Shown in pieces: positions 24,749-33,108 of a stretch of DNA of 38,007 nucleotides. Source of the stretch: Vitreoscilla sp. (GTDB taxonomy: Bacteria > Pseudomonadota > Gammaproteobacteria > Burkholderiales > Neisseriaceae). The stretch is from the NCBI GenBank assembly GCA_030150505.1, contig JASLFS010000079.1, positions 1 through 38,007 on the forward strand. The letters are read 5' to 3'. The position numbers were made by a program, and so were the translations under genes. The notes under the pieces are model-generated. The model was given only the letters and a program-made list of their open reading frames with translations, was not told the origin of the DNA and ran no database searches. Position 1 is the stretch's first letter. Each line of letters begins with the position of its first letter.

Positions 24749-27517
24749 TTATGCCTCCTGCTTCTTCAAGAATAAGCAAGCCAAGAATAAATACACCAAC
24801 GCAAAAGCACTCAATGCTAAATACATATTAATAAAGCTACTGAAACTTAACGCTTTCGTAAATGCTCCTAAACTAATTAACTGGAACCAAGAAGATGGGA
24901 AACCCAAACCCACAACCAAACCAGAACCCGTTAATGTGGAAACTGGATACAGCAAGCCAGAAAAGTTAATTGAAGGAATCAAACAAATAATGGCGGAACC
25001 AAATAAAGCTGCAACTTGTGATTTTACAAAGGTAGAAATCAGCAAACCCAGCCCAGTCGCGCACATAATAAACAACAAAGCACCCAAACTCATCGCCCAG
25101 AAAGAACCTTTAATGGGAACTTGTAATAAGAAAACACACAAAAATACCAAGCTTAAATAACTTAAGAATCCCAAGGCAATATAAGGAATCTGCTTACCAA
25201 TTAAATACTGTGCTGTTGATGCAGGTGAAGAATAAAGGTTAATGATTGAGCCAATTTCCTTTTCACGCACAACGCCCAGCGCTGTCAGCATGGTCGGAAT
25301 AAGAATCAAGGCAAGCATCAAAACACCAGGCGTAATGGCATAGATACTTTTAAATGACTGATTGTAAACAAAACGAGGTTCTAAACTAGCTGGCATGCCT
25401 TGTGAAGCAATCGGTAAACCAGATTTCTTAACTAAATTTTGGGTATATTGCAACATAATACCCGTTACAAAACCTCGGACGTTCTCAGCCGTAAATGGCT
25501 GTGCACCATCAATATAAAAAGCAACTTCAGGTTGTCGTTGGCCAAGTAAATCAGCACCAAAATTAGGTGGAATCTCAATCACAAGCTTGACATCCGCACT
25601 TTGCAATGTCGGATTAATTTGCTCAGCATGCGTTAACTCTGGCATTTCTTTAAAATTCCGAGAACCTGAAAATTCTTGGATAAACTGTCGACTTAAAACC
25701 GATTTATCCCTATCCAAATAAGTGAATTTGACATTTTCAACATCAAACGACACATTTAACGCAGCAGTAATCAACAAAATAACAGGACCAATAATGGCAA
25801 ATGCTAAACGAATTTTATCTCGCATCAGTTCTTTTGCTTCACGCTGAGTAAAAGAATAAATCATGCGTAGCCAAGCAAAAGCATTGGATTTTTGAAATGT
25901 TAATTCGGATGTTTCTTGAGAAATATCGGATTGTTGACTTGTTGGCGGTACGGCATCAGGCTCACGAGCAATTTCTTCTTGTAAATACTGAATAAAAGCC
26001 GCTTCTAAGGTCGGCGCCTGCTTTTCTTCTTGTAAATTTTGTGGTGTACCCACTGCCAACACTCTACCGCGGTGCATGAAAGAAATTCGATCACATCGTT
26101 CCGCTTCATTCATAAAGTGCGTCGACACAAAGATTGTGACCCGCTTATCACGAGATAAATGAATTAAATGTTCCCAGAACATATCACGAGCAGCAGGGTC
26201 TACGCCTGATGTTGGTTCATCCAGAATTAAAACTTCCGGTCCGTGCAAACAAGCCGCTGCTAATTGAAGACGCTGGCGCATACCCAACGACAAACTAGCA
26301 GGCATATCTTCTGCAACATCTTTCAAATCAAAATCTTGTAACGCATGCTCAATTAAATCATGCTGTTTATCAGCTTCAATTTGATAAAGTTTGGCATGCA
26401 AATCTAAGTTTTGTCTGACACTTAATTCTTCATACAATGAAAAAGATTGTGACATATAGCCAACACGCATTCGTGTTGTCATGTCTTTAGGGTCAATTTG
26501 CTGCCCAAGCAATTCAGCGGTACCACTGGTCACATCAAGCAAACCAGTTAACATTTTCATGGTCGTACTTTTGCCACAACCATTTGAACCTAAGAAACCG
26601 AAAATTTCTCCACGTTCAATTTCAAAACTGACATTATCAACAGCAGTAAACTGACCAAATTTTTTAGTTAAATGATGAGCAGTAATGGCAAAAGGCTGAT
26701 CAGGCTCAGCTTCAAAAGGAGGAATCTTTAAGCCATCAATGTTGCCCCGCTTTTCTGGCGGCAACAATTTCATATAAGCTTCTTCTAGATTTTGGCTTTG
26801 TGTTTTTTGCAAAACATCGGCTGTGAATTCATGCGCGAGCAGTTGCCCATCATCCATTGCCACAACATATTCAAAATTTTGTGCTTCATCAATATAGGCA
26901 GTCGACACAATTACCGTCATGTTTTGACGCTCTTCGCGCAAAGAATCAACCAAATCCCAAAATTGACTACGGGAAAGTGGATCAACGCCTGTTGTTGGTT
27001 CATCTAAAATCAGCAAATCTGGGTCATAAACCAGCGCACAGCATAAACTAAGCTTTTGCTTCATTCCGCCAGAAAGCTTGCCTGCTGGTCGATCAGGAAA
27101 TGGAGCTAACCCTGTCGCATCCAATAATCGTTGAATTCTCTGGCTGCGCTCTTTGGCATCTAAACCAAACAAACGTGCAAAGAAATCAATATTTTCATAA
27201 ACCGATAATGTTGGATATAAGTTTTTTCCCAATCCTTGCGGCATAAAAGCCACTCGGCGAGAATTATCTTGTCTGGACGCTTTTTTACTCATGTCCAAAC
27301 CAAAAACCTCAACCTGACCTTCTTGGATAATTTTGACGCCAGCAATCAATGACAATAAAGTAGATTTACCGACGCCATCAGGTCCAATCAAACCAACGGT
27401 TGAACCTTGTTTTATTTGCAAAGAAATGTCTTTTAAAGCAGCTTTTTTTTGGTAATGATGGCTAACATTCGATACATCGACACTATATGCTATCGTATCC
27501 ATCTGCGCCTTAGTCAT
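24749..27517 (-). CDS. rbbA: RbbA-like fused protein: two ABC ATPase domains plus ABC-2 permease
   Basis: 922 residues. The first ABC domain (about 10-240) has Walker A GPDGVGKST, signature LSGGMKQKL and Walker B LLILDEPTTGVDP. The second (about 275-500) has GSNGCGKSTT, signature LSLGMRQRL and VLILDEPTSGVDP. The signature Gly of the second reads SLGMR. From about residue 555 a membrane half follows: an N-terminal helix, an extracytoplasmic loop, and a helix group with VVREKEIGSIINLYSSPAS. E. coli RbbA (YhiH) has this order; it was described as a ribosome-associated ATPase, but its gene context here is that of an exporter. The stop is one base from yhhJ, and the start follows the adaptor gene by one base. 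Confidence 0.92.
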   Translation of the reverse strand: MTKAQMDTIAYSVDVSNVSHHYQKKAALKDISLQIKQGSTVGLIGPDGVGKSTLLSLIAGVKIIQEGQVEVFGLDMSKKASRQDNSRRVAFMPQGLGKNLYPTLSVYENIDFFARLFGLDAKERSQRIQRLLDATGLAPFPDRPAGKLSGGMKQKLSLCCALVYDPDLLILDEPTTGVDPLSRSQFWDLVDSLREERQNMTVIVSTAYIDEAQNFEYVVAMDDGQLLAHEFTADVLQKTQSQNLEEAYMKLLPPEKRGNIDGLKIPPFEAEPDQPFAITAHHLTKKFGQFTAVDNVSFEIERGEIFGFLGSNGCGKSTTMKMLTGLLDVTSGTAELLGQQIDPKDMTTRMRVGYMSQSFSLYEELSVRQNLDLHAKLYQIEADKQHDLIEHALQDFDLKDVAEDMPASLSLGMRQRLQLAAACLHGPEVLILDEPTSGVDPAARDMFWEHLIHLSRDKRVTIFVSTHFMNEAERCDRISFMHRGRVLAVGTPQNLQEEKQAPTLEAAFIQYLQEEIAREPDAVPPTSQQSDISQETSELTFQKSNAFAWLRMIYSFTQREAKELMRDKIRLAFAIIGPVILLITAALNVSFDVENVKFTYLDRDKSVLSRQFIQEFSGSRNFKEMPELTHAEQINPTLQSADVKLVIEIPPNFGADLLGQRQPEVAFYIDGAQPFTAENVRGFVTGIMLQYTQNLVKKSGLPIASQGMPASLEPRFVYNQSFKSIYAITPGVLMLALILIPTMLTALGVVREKEIGSIINLYSSPASTAQYLIGKQIPYIALGFLSYLSLVFLCVFLLQVPIKGSFWAMSLGALLFIMCATGLGLLISTFVKSQVAALFGSAIICLIPSINFSGLLYPVSTLTGSGLVVGLGFPSSWFQLISLGAFTKALSFSSFINMYLALSAFALVYLFLACLFLKKQEA

Positions 27518-27518
27518 A

Positions 27519-28490
27519 TCACTGTGCCTTTGGTAGTTTAATACTTAAGGATTCAGGCCATTTTTGTTCTTTTAATAGAACATACCCTTCTCCAGTTAAG
27601 CCACCTTTTAATAAATCTTGGTATTTTTCTGCCACATCGACAGGAATCGTTAATTTAACGCGATACATTAACTTATCACGCTCATCTTGGGTTTCCACAT
27701 ATTTAGGCGTAAATTGAGCTTCCGAAGAAATAAAATTCACTTTGGCTGGGAAAATAGCATCTATGCCATCTAGCACCACACGAGCCTCACTGCCTAAACG
27801 CAACTGCCCAATAGTTCTTGTTGGCAAGAAAACAGTCATATAAACATCTTCAGGATCAAGAAGAGTAATGATTTTGCCACCAGGAGGAACAACATTACCA
27901 ACTTCCGCAATCTTGTATTCTACGCGCCCTGCTTTCGGTGCTTTAATCACCAAATCATTGTTAACCGATTGAATGCGAGCAATTTGCGCTTCCGCTTCTT
28001 TAACAGCTGCTTTGGCTTCTTGAGTAGCCGCTTTAGCAGCATGAACTCCCGCTTGCTGTCCTGAACTAGCTGTTTGGCGTTTTTGAACTTCCACTGGAGA
28101 TACCAATGCGTCTTTTTTCAAAACTTGAGCATTGGTTAATTCGATATTAGCCAGCTTTTCCATTTCTTCTCTGGCTTTGGTCTCTGCTTCAGCACGATTA
28201 ACAGCGCTACTGGCTCGCAGCTTCGCTGCCTCAGCTGCTTGCAATTGGGCTGATGCTTCATCTGAAGAGATTTCGGCAAGAATTTGATCAGCCTTAACAT
28301 AATCGCCCTCATCAACTTGAATGCTCACAATCCGACCAGGATACAAAGTAGCAACATCCATACGAGCCAATTCAAGTCGACCATTCGTGCTAGCAACTCC
28401 TTCAGGAAGCCTTGGTTTCTGTTGGACATACCAAACGCCAACCGCAGCTGCAGCGACCAATGCCACTGCCAAAATGCTCATTTTTTTCAT
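27519..28490 (-). CDS. HlyD-family periplasmic adaptor, YhiI-like
   Basis: 323 residues from the ATG at 28490 (MKKMSILAVALVAAAAVGVWYV). An upstream extension to 28526 would need a TTG start. An N-terminal membrane anchor (about 3-22) is followed by a lipoyl half (LYPGRIVSIQVDEGDYVKADQILAEI), an Ala/Glu-rich coiled-coil hairpin (about 70-165), the second lipoyl half (APKAGRVEYKIAEVGNVVPPGGKII) and a beta-barrel domain. It would join the RbbA/YhhJ inner-membrane complex to the outer-membrane lipoprotein. It is the first gene of the operon. Palindromic TGTAAA/TTTACA elements lie 50-70 bases upstream. Ribosome binding looks weak. Confidence 0.92.
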   Translation of the reverse strand: MKKMSILAVALVAAAAVGVWYVQQKPRLPEGVASTNGRLELARMDVATLYPGRIVSIQVDEGDYVKADQILAEISSDEASAQLQAAEAAKLRASSAVNRAEAETKAREEMEKLANIELTNAQVLKKDALVSPVEVQKRQTASSGQQAGVHAAKAATQEAKAAVKEAEAQIARIQSVNNDLVIKAPKAGRVEYKIAEVGNVVPPGGKIITLLDPEDVYMTVFLPTRTIGQLRLGSEARVVLDGIDAIFPAKVNFISSEAQFTPKYVETQDERDKLMYRVKLTIPVDVAEKYQDLLKGGLTGEGYVLLKEQKWPESLSIKLPKAQ

Positions 28491-28538
28491 GTTAATCTTT
28501 GCCCCATATCTATATTTTAAAGTCAAAGCACCACTTAT

Positions 28539-28559
28539 ATTTACAATGTAAATTTACAT
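28539..28559. promoter_or_regulatory. Candidate repressor operator of the export operon
   Basis: Two overlapping palindromes: ATTTACA-A-TGTAAAT (28539-28553) and ATGTAAATTTACAT (28546-28559). Together they give three TTTACA/TGTAAA half-sites in 21 bases. The position, 49-69 bases before the adaptor start, suits a TetR-type regulator of an efflux operon. No regulator gene lies nearby. The rest of the 313-base gap to purN is AT-rich, with no gene that I can see. Confidence 0.45.
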
Positions 28560-28803
28560 AAATTTGTCTATTATCATGCCATATTTTGCAAATATTTTGT
28601 AACAAAAAACCCCTTTTACAGATAAATCTTATCCATAAAGCAAATTAACAACAAATTACAATGACATAAGTCAAGAAAATTAATTATTTTCCAAAAAAAA
28701 TAATAGGCAAAAAAAGTTCAAAACACGATACCTAAGCAGACAAAAATAGATTCAGGTAAAATAGGCATGTTATTTTCCTTAACAAATGGCTTTTGTATCT
28801 ATC

Positions 28804-29439
28804 ATGTCAAAAAATGTTGTGATTTTAATTTCAGGCCGTGGCAGCAATATGCAAGCCATCGTTAACGCTAATATTCCCAATGCAAACATTGTCGGCGTAT
28901 TAAGCAACCAATGTCATGCAGCAGGTTTACAGTGGGCAAAAGAGCATGGCATCCATACCGATGCGCTCAATCATCAAGAATTTGATAGTCGGTTATCTTT
29001 TGATATGGCCATGATGGCAAAAATTGATGCACTCAAACCAGATTTGGTTGTGCTAGCGGGTTTCATGCGCATTTTAACGCCTGAATTCTGTTCTCATTAC
29101 GAAAACCGTTTACTCAATATTCACCCTTCTTTACTGCCTAGTTTTGTTGGCTTAAATACGCATCAAAAAGCCATTGATTACGGCTGTAAAGTGGCAGGTT
29201 GTACCATCCATTTTGTGACAGCCGAGTTAGACAATGGTCCGATTGTGGCCCAAGCTGTCGTACCAATTTTTGCAGATGACACTGAAGATACTTTGGCCAA
29301 TAGAGTTTTAAAATGTGAACACCAACTCTACCCAGAAGCAGTTGCTGATTTTGTAAATGATAATCTCATTATAAATGGGATGAAAGTCATCAATAACAGG
29401 ACCATTAAGCAAGAAGAATTGCGATTGATGATTTCATAA
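28804..29439 (+). CDS. purN: Phosphoribosylglycinamide formyltransferase
   Basis: 211 residues from the ATG at 28804 (MSKNVVILISGRGSNMQAIV), the usual length; an ATG 18 bases earlier is possible but neither has a clear ribosome-binding site. It transfers a formyl group from 10-formyl-tetrahydrofolate to GAR in purine synthesis. Catalytic residues are visible: Asn and His in NIHPSLLPSF and Asp in ELDNGPIVAQ. GLNTHQKAIDYG is typical of the family. The next gene starts 18 bases downstream, so purN probably leads an operon with the DUF3108 protein and the RsmB-like methyltransferase. Confidence 0.95.
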   Translation: MSKNVVILISGRGSNMQAIVNANIPNANIVGVLSNQCHAAGLQWAKEHGIHTDALNHQEFDSRLSFDMAMMAKIDALKPDLVVLAGFMRILTPEFCSHYENRLLNIHPSLLPSFVGLNTHQKAIDYGCKVAGCTIHFVTAELDNGPIVAQAVVPIFADDTEDTLANRVLKCEHQLYPEAVADFVNDNLIINGMKVINNRTIKQEELRLMIS

Positions 29440-29457
29440 CTTGGAGGCTATCTACTA

Positions 29458-30150
29458 ATGATATTCAATATTTTTAGAAACAATAAAATAACCATTTTAT
29501 TATTGGCTCTTTTTGTCAGCTCAAGCGCGCTGGCACAAACTGAACTGCCCCAAAATGCACAATTGGTTTATACCAGTAATTTAAATATTCCTGCTCAAAT
29601 GTCATTAACCCAAAACAACGGTCAATATACATTAGAGACATCTATTAACGTTCCCTTTTATCAGATGCAATTTAAATCATCTGGTAAAATTATCAACAAT
29701 GAACTAAAGCCAGCATTGTTTGTTGATAAGCGCAAAGGAAAATTATATTCACAAGCTACATTCAACTATGCCAATCAACAAGTTGAATTTGGCAAAGCCA
29801 ATGACTATGAATCAGTGCCATTAAATAATTATTCAATGGATTTATTCTCATTTGTATGGCAAATTGGTTTAAATAAAAATGCATTAAACCAAAATATCCA
29901 ACTAACAAATGGCAAGAGTTTATATAATAACTTACGCGTTATTCAGGATAAAACAAGCAGCACCTTCCAATTTGGTGAGAATACTTACGATATCAAGACA
30001 TATTCTATTCGCCAAGATGATAAAGTGTACACCTACGCCATTATCCCTGAGCTTTACAACATTCCTGCCATCATCCAATTTGCTGATCATGATGGCAAAA
30101 ATTACGAATTAAAACTAAAAAGTGCCATTATCAATGGACAAAAATACTAA
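29458..30150 (+). CDS. DUF3108-like periplasmic protein
   Basis: 230 residues with GGAGG before the start. A cleavable signal peptide covers about residues 1-26, with the predicted cut after SSALA. The mature protein is beta-rich, with the pattern LVYTSNLNIPAQMSLTQNNG, YQMQFKSSGKI, FVDKRKGKLYSQATF and a late IIPELYNIPAIIQFAD. This is what I recall of DUF3108 proteins, which occur next to purN in Betaproteobacteria. No enzyme motif is visible. It lies between purN and the RNA methyltransferase gene (8-base gap), so co-expression is likely. Function unknown; the family call is moderate. Confidence 0.75.
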   Translation: MIFNIFRNNKITILLLALFVSSSALAQTELPQNAQLVYTSNLNIPAQMSLTQNNGQYTLETSINVPFYQMQFKSSGKIINNELKPALFVDKRKGKLYSQATFNYANQQVEFGKANDYESVPLNNYSMDLFSFVWQIGLNKNALNQNIQLTNGKSLYNNLRVIQDKTSSTFQFGENTYDIKTYSIRQDDKVYTYAIIPELYNIPAIIQFADHDGKNYELKLKSAIINGQKY

Positions 30151-30157
30151 ATAAATT

Positions 30158-31417
30158 ATGAATATTACTCAATTACAACACACAGAAACACTCATCAGCG
30201 AATTAATGACTTTTGCACAACCTGCTGACGTAGTTGTTTCTCGGTATTTCAAAAACCACAAACGCTTAGGCAAACAAGATCGTCATGAAATTGCTGAAAC
30301 AGCCTTTGCTGCCTTAAGACATTGGCAAAAAATTAGTGGCTTTTTAGGCAATAAAATTAAACAACCTAAAAATATTGTTTTATGTGCTTTGATTTTAGGT
30401 CGAGATTTAAGCATTCAATCTTTAAATGACATTCTAAACGAAGAAGATAAAGAGCTATTAAAACAGCTTAAAGCCAGCAAAAAAGACTTAAACCAGTCTT
30501 TAAACAATGCCGCAGAATTTCCACAATGGCTCATTGACATCCTAGCCCAAGATTTAAGCGAAGAAGATATTTTAAAACTAGGCAAAGCCATGGCTTCGCC
30601 TGCGCCATTGGATTTACGTGTTAACAGCCGCAAAAGCAAACGAGACAAAACATTAAGCGCATTAACCGAAGAAGGTTTAATTGCCAAAGCAACGCCATTT
30701 TCACCTTGGGGCATTCGTTTTAATGAAAAATTCCCCATTAATCGCCACCCACTCTTTTTAGATGGCACATTAGAAGTTCAAGATGAAGGCAGCCAACTAT
30801 TAGCATTATTATTGGGTGCGAAACGAAATGAAATCATTGTGGATTTTTGTGCTGGCGCTGGCGGAAAAACCCTAGCCATTGGCGCTATGATGAATAACAC
30901 TGGTCGCATTTACGCATTTGATATTTCAGAGAAGCGTTTGGCCAATTTAAAACCTCGTTTGGTTCGCTCAGGATTAACCAATATTCATCCTCAGCGCATT
31001 AATACAGAAAATGATACCAATTTAAAGCGACTATTTGGTAAAATAGACCGCGTATTGGTGGATGCTCCTTGCTCAGGCTTAGGTACTCTTCGTCGAAACC
31101 CAGATTTAAAATACCGTCAATCGCCTGAAACGGTTGATGCTTTGGTTTCAACTCAAAAGAGTATTTTGCAAGCAGCAGCAAAGCTCGTTAAAATAGGCGG
31201 TCGTTTGGTTTATGCAACTTGTAGTATTGCTACAAAAGAAAACCAACAACAAGTTGAAGAATTTTTAGCAGAGCATTCTCAATTTAAATTACTAGATACC
31301 AGTGAATTGCTCAATGACGCTAAAATTGACTTAAACACTGGTACTTATTTGACTTTAAATCCTGCTTCGCATCAAACTGATGGTTTTTTTGCAGCAGTTT
31401 TAGAACGCATTTCATAA
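30158..31417 (+). CDS. RsmB/NOP-family RNA (cytosine-C5) methyltransferase
   Basis: 419 residues. A helical N-terminal region (about 1-140) with RYFKNHKRLGKQDRHEIAETAFAALRHWQK resembles the NusB-like part of RsmB. The catalytic domain follows: SAM motif I VDFCAGAGGKT, FDISEKRL, motif IV VDAPCSGLGTLRRNPDLKY (with the release Cys) and motif VI VYATCSI (with the attacking Cys). Both catalytic Cys are present, so it should be an active m5C methyltransferase. The target could be 16S rRNA C967, as for RsmB, or another site: its place next to purN rather than fmt leaves open that it is a second member of the family. Start at 30158, directly after the DUF3108 gene. Confidence 0.87.
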   Translation: MNITQLQHTETLISELMTFAQPADVVVSRYFKNHKRLGKQDRHEIAETAFAALRHWQKISGFLGNKIKQPKNIVLCALILGRDLSIQSLNDILNEEDKELLKQLKASKKDLNQSLNNAAEFPQWLIDILAQDLSEEDILKLGKAMASPAPLDLRVNSRKSKRDKTLSALTEEGLIAKATPFSPWGIRFNEKFPINRHPLFLDGTLEVQDEGSQLLALLLGAKRNEIIVDFCAGAGGKTLAIGAMMNNTGRIYAFDISEKRLANLKPRLVRSGLTNIHPQRINTENDTNLKRLFGKIDRVLVDAPCSGLGTLRRNPDLKYRQSPETVDALVSTQKSILQAAAKLVKIGGRLVYATCSIATKENQQQVEEFLAEHSQFKLLDTSELLNDAKIDLNTGTYLTLNPASHQTDGFFAAVLERIS

Positions 31418-31443
31418 TCACGCCCATTATTGAGGAAACAAAC

Positions 31444-31758
31444 ATGAGCATTCAAGAAACTATTCAGCAAATTGTTGATGACAACCCAGTTGTTTTGTTT
31501 ATGAAAGGTAATAAACAATTCCCACAATGTGGTTTTTCATCTCGTGCTGTTCAAATTTTGGTAGCGTGTGGCTGCAAGGATTTCTTCACCGTTAACGTTT
31601 TAGAAAACGATGACATTCGCCAAGGCATTAAATCATTTTCAGACTGGCCAACCATTCCACAGTTGTATATCAAAGGTGAGTTTTTAGGCGGCTCAGATAT
31701 TATGATGGAAATGTACGAAGCTGGCGAATTACAAGAAGTCATTGCCAACTTAAGCTAA
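31444..31758 (+). CDS. grxD: Monothiol glutaredoxin (Grx4 type)
   Basis: 104 residues with GAGGA before the start. The single-Cys motif CGFS is in KQFPQCGFSSRAVQIL. The glutathione site is WPTIPQLYIKGEFLGGSDI. These proteins bind a [2Fe-2S] cluster between two monomers and glutathione and pass it to targets; they also pair with BolA proteins. It lies 26 bases after the methyltransferase gene and ends at a terminator, so it may be the last gene of the purN transcript. Confidence 0.96.
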   Translation: MSIQETIQQIVDDNPVVLFMKGNKQFPQCGFSSRAVQILVACGCKDFFTVNVLENDDIRQGIKSFSDWPTIPQLYIKGEFLGGSDIMMEMYEAGELQEVIANLS

Positions 31759-31777
31759 CAAAAAATGTTAAATAAAT

Positions 31778-31809
31778 AAAATGGTGTTGACTATCGTCTA
31801 CACCATTTT
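31778..31809 (+). terminator. Terminator after grxD
   Basis: AAAATGGTGT pairs with ACACCATTTT, and the stem can extend through GAC/GTC past one T-T mismatch to a TATC loop. TTTTT follows. Confidence 0.85.
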
Positions 31810-31908
31810 TCGTATGGAAAATTCATTTATTCCATAGGAATCATTGAAACTATTATTTTATAATCAACAACCACCTTTGTGGTTCACACTTCAAAAAAGC
31901 AAAATATG

Positions 31909-32547
31909 ATGAATATCCATGTCGTTGATCATCCATTAGTAAAACACAAACTTAGTCTAATGCGTGAGAAAGATTGCAGCACCTATAAATTTCGCACATT
32001 AACCAATGAGTTAGCTCGTTTAATCGCCTATGAAGCTAGCCGTGACTTCCCAATCGAAACATTTGATATGGAAGGCTGGTGCGGCACCATTACAGGCCAT
32101 CAAATTCAAGGTAAAACAGTAACAGTTGTTCCTATTTTACGTGCTGGCGTTGGCATGATGGATGGCGTTTTGGACATGGTTCCAACTGCAAAAATCAGCA
32201 TGGTTGGTTTACAACGTGATGAAGAAACCTTGCAACCTGTACCTTATTTTGACAAATTCGTTCACAATGTTGATAAACGACCAGCTTGGATTATTGATCC
32301 AATGTTAGCAACTGGTGGCTCTATGATTGCAACCATTGAATTGTTAAAAAGCAAAGGCTGTAAAGACATTAAAGCATTGGTTTTAGTTGCAGCTCCTGAA
32401 GGTGTTAAAGCAGTGAATGAAGCATATCCTGATGTGACCATTTACACTGCAGCGCTTGATTCTCATCTAGATGAAAATGGCTATATCATCCCTGGCTTAG
32501 GCGACGCAGGTGATAAAATCTTTGGTACAAAACAAATGATTGGTTAA
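31909..32547 (+). CDS. upp: Uracil phosphoribosyltransferase
   Basis: 212 residues from the ATG at 31909 (MNIHVVDHPLVKHKLSLMRE); the ATG one codon earlier and a GTG at 31879 are less likely by alignment to Upp. It makes UMP from uracil and PRPP in pyrimidine salvage. The PRPP loop DPMLATGGSMIAT and the uracil-binding ending GYIIPGLGDAGDKIFGTK are intact, as is VPILRAGVGMMDGVL. A small hairpin (AACCAC/GTGGTT, 31869-31884) sits in the leader about 25 bases upstream. It probably forms its own transcription unit between two terminators; no uracil permease is adjacent. Confidence 0.96.
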   Translation: MNIHVVDHPLVKHKLSLMREKDCSTYKFRTLTNELARLIAYEASRDFPIETFDMEGWCGTITGHQIQGKTVTVVPILRAGVGMMDGVLDMVPTAKISMVGLQRDEETLQPVPYFDKFVHNVDKRPAWIIDPMLATGGSMIATIELLKSKGCKDIKALVLVAAPEGVKAVNEAYPDVTIYTAALDSHLDENGYIIPGLGDAGDKIFGTKQMIG

Positions 32548-32554
32548 TACCACC

Positions 32555-32583
32555 AAAAAAGCTGCTGAAATGGCAGCTTTTTT
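32555..32583 (+). terminator. Terminator after upp
   Basis: AAAAAAGCTGC and GCAGCTTTTTT pair perfectly around a 7-base loop, 8 bases after the upp stop. Confidence 0.9.
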
Positions 32584-33108
32584 TCAAACACATGATTGTA
32601 TTCATATCACCATTTTTCGCCCTGCACTTGTTTTCTTCATGATACAAATCACAGCAGCTGATTAAAATTTAATGATTGCTCATCAAGAGTATCTCAATAT
32701 TTTCATGCTATTTACGTTACCAATGTTTCTCATTTTATTATTCCAATAACACAGCCAAATCTTAATATTCACACCAATTTATTCATATTGATAAATATTT
32801 AAATTCAAAATAGAACAATAACTGGCATAACAACCAAAATTTTCGTCAAAATTAGATAAAATTTTGAAAAAATACCACTAAAAGTATAGAAAAGACGTTA
32901 AAATGTTCCAGTACATATTTTGCTGCACCTTGCAGTAAATTCCAATTAATCAATAATAAAATGTACTATGGCCAGATTGTTGAACACAATCTATCCCATC
33001 AACCATATTGCAAACGATTTACTACTAATTCATCTGGTCAATGATTTTCTCTTCAATTGGTTGTGTCTTGGTGTGAGTTGCTTTGTCAATAACCGACAAG
33101 GACTTAAT
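32584..33108. other. 525-base AT-rich gap without a recognised gene
   Basis: Between upp and the antiporter gene I see no convincing gene. The antiporter frame is open back to 32968, but this stretch lacks a ribosome-binding site and homology. A small CTGCA/TGCAG hairpin lies at 32923-32935. An AAAATTTT pair lies at about 32840-32873. A promoter must lie here, but I cannot place it well. Confidence 0.5.

Noticed and set aside
30415..30768. 117-residue frame antisense to the RNA methyltransferase
   Set aside because: It overlaps conserved coding sequence completely and has no supporting start signal.
32968..33108. N-terminal extension of the antiporter frame by 47 residues
   Set aside because: The internal ATG at 33109 has a good AAGGA and starts where YbaL homologs start; the extension has neither support.
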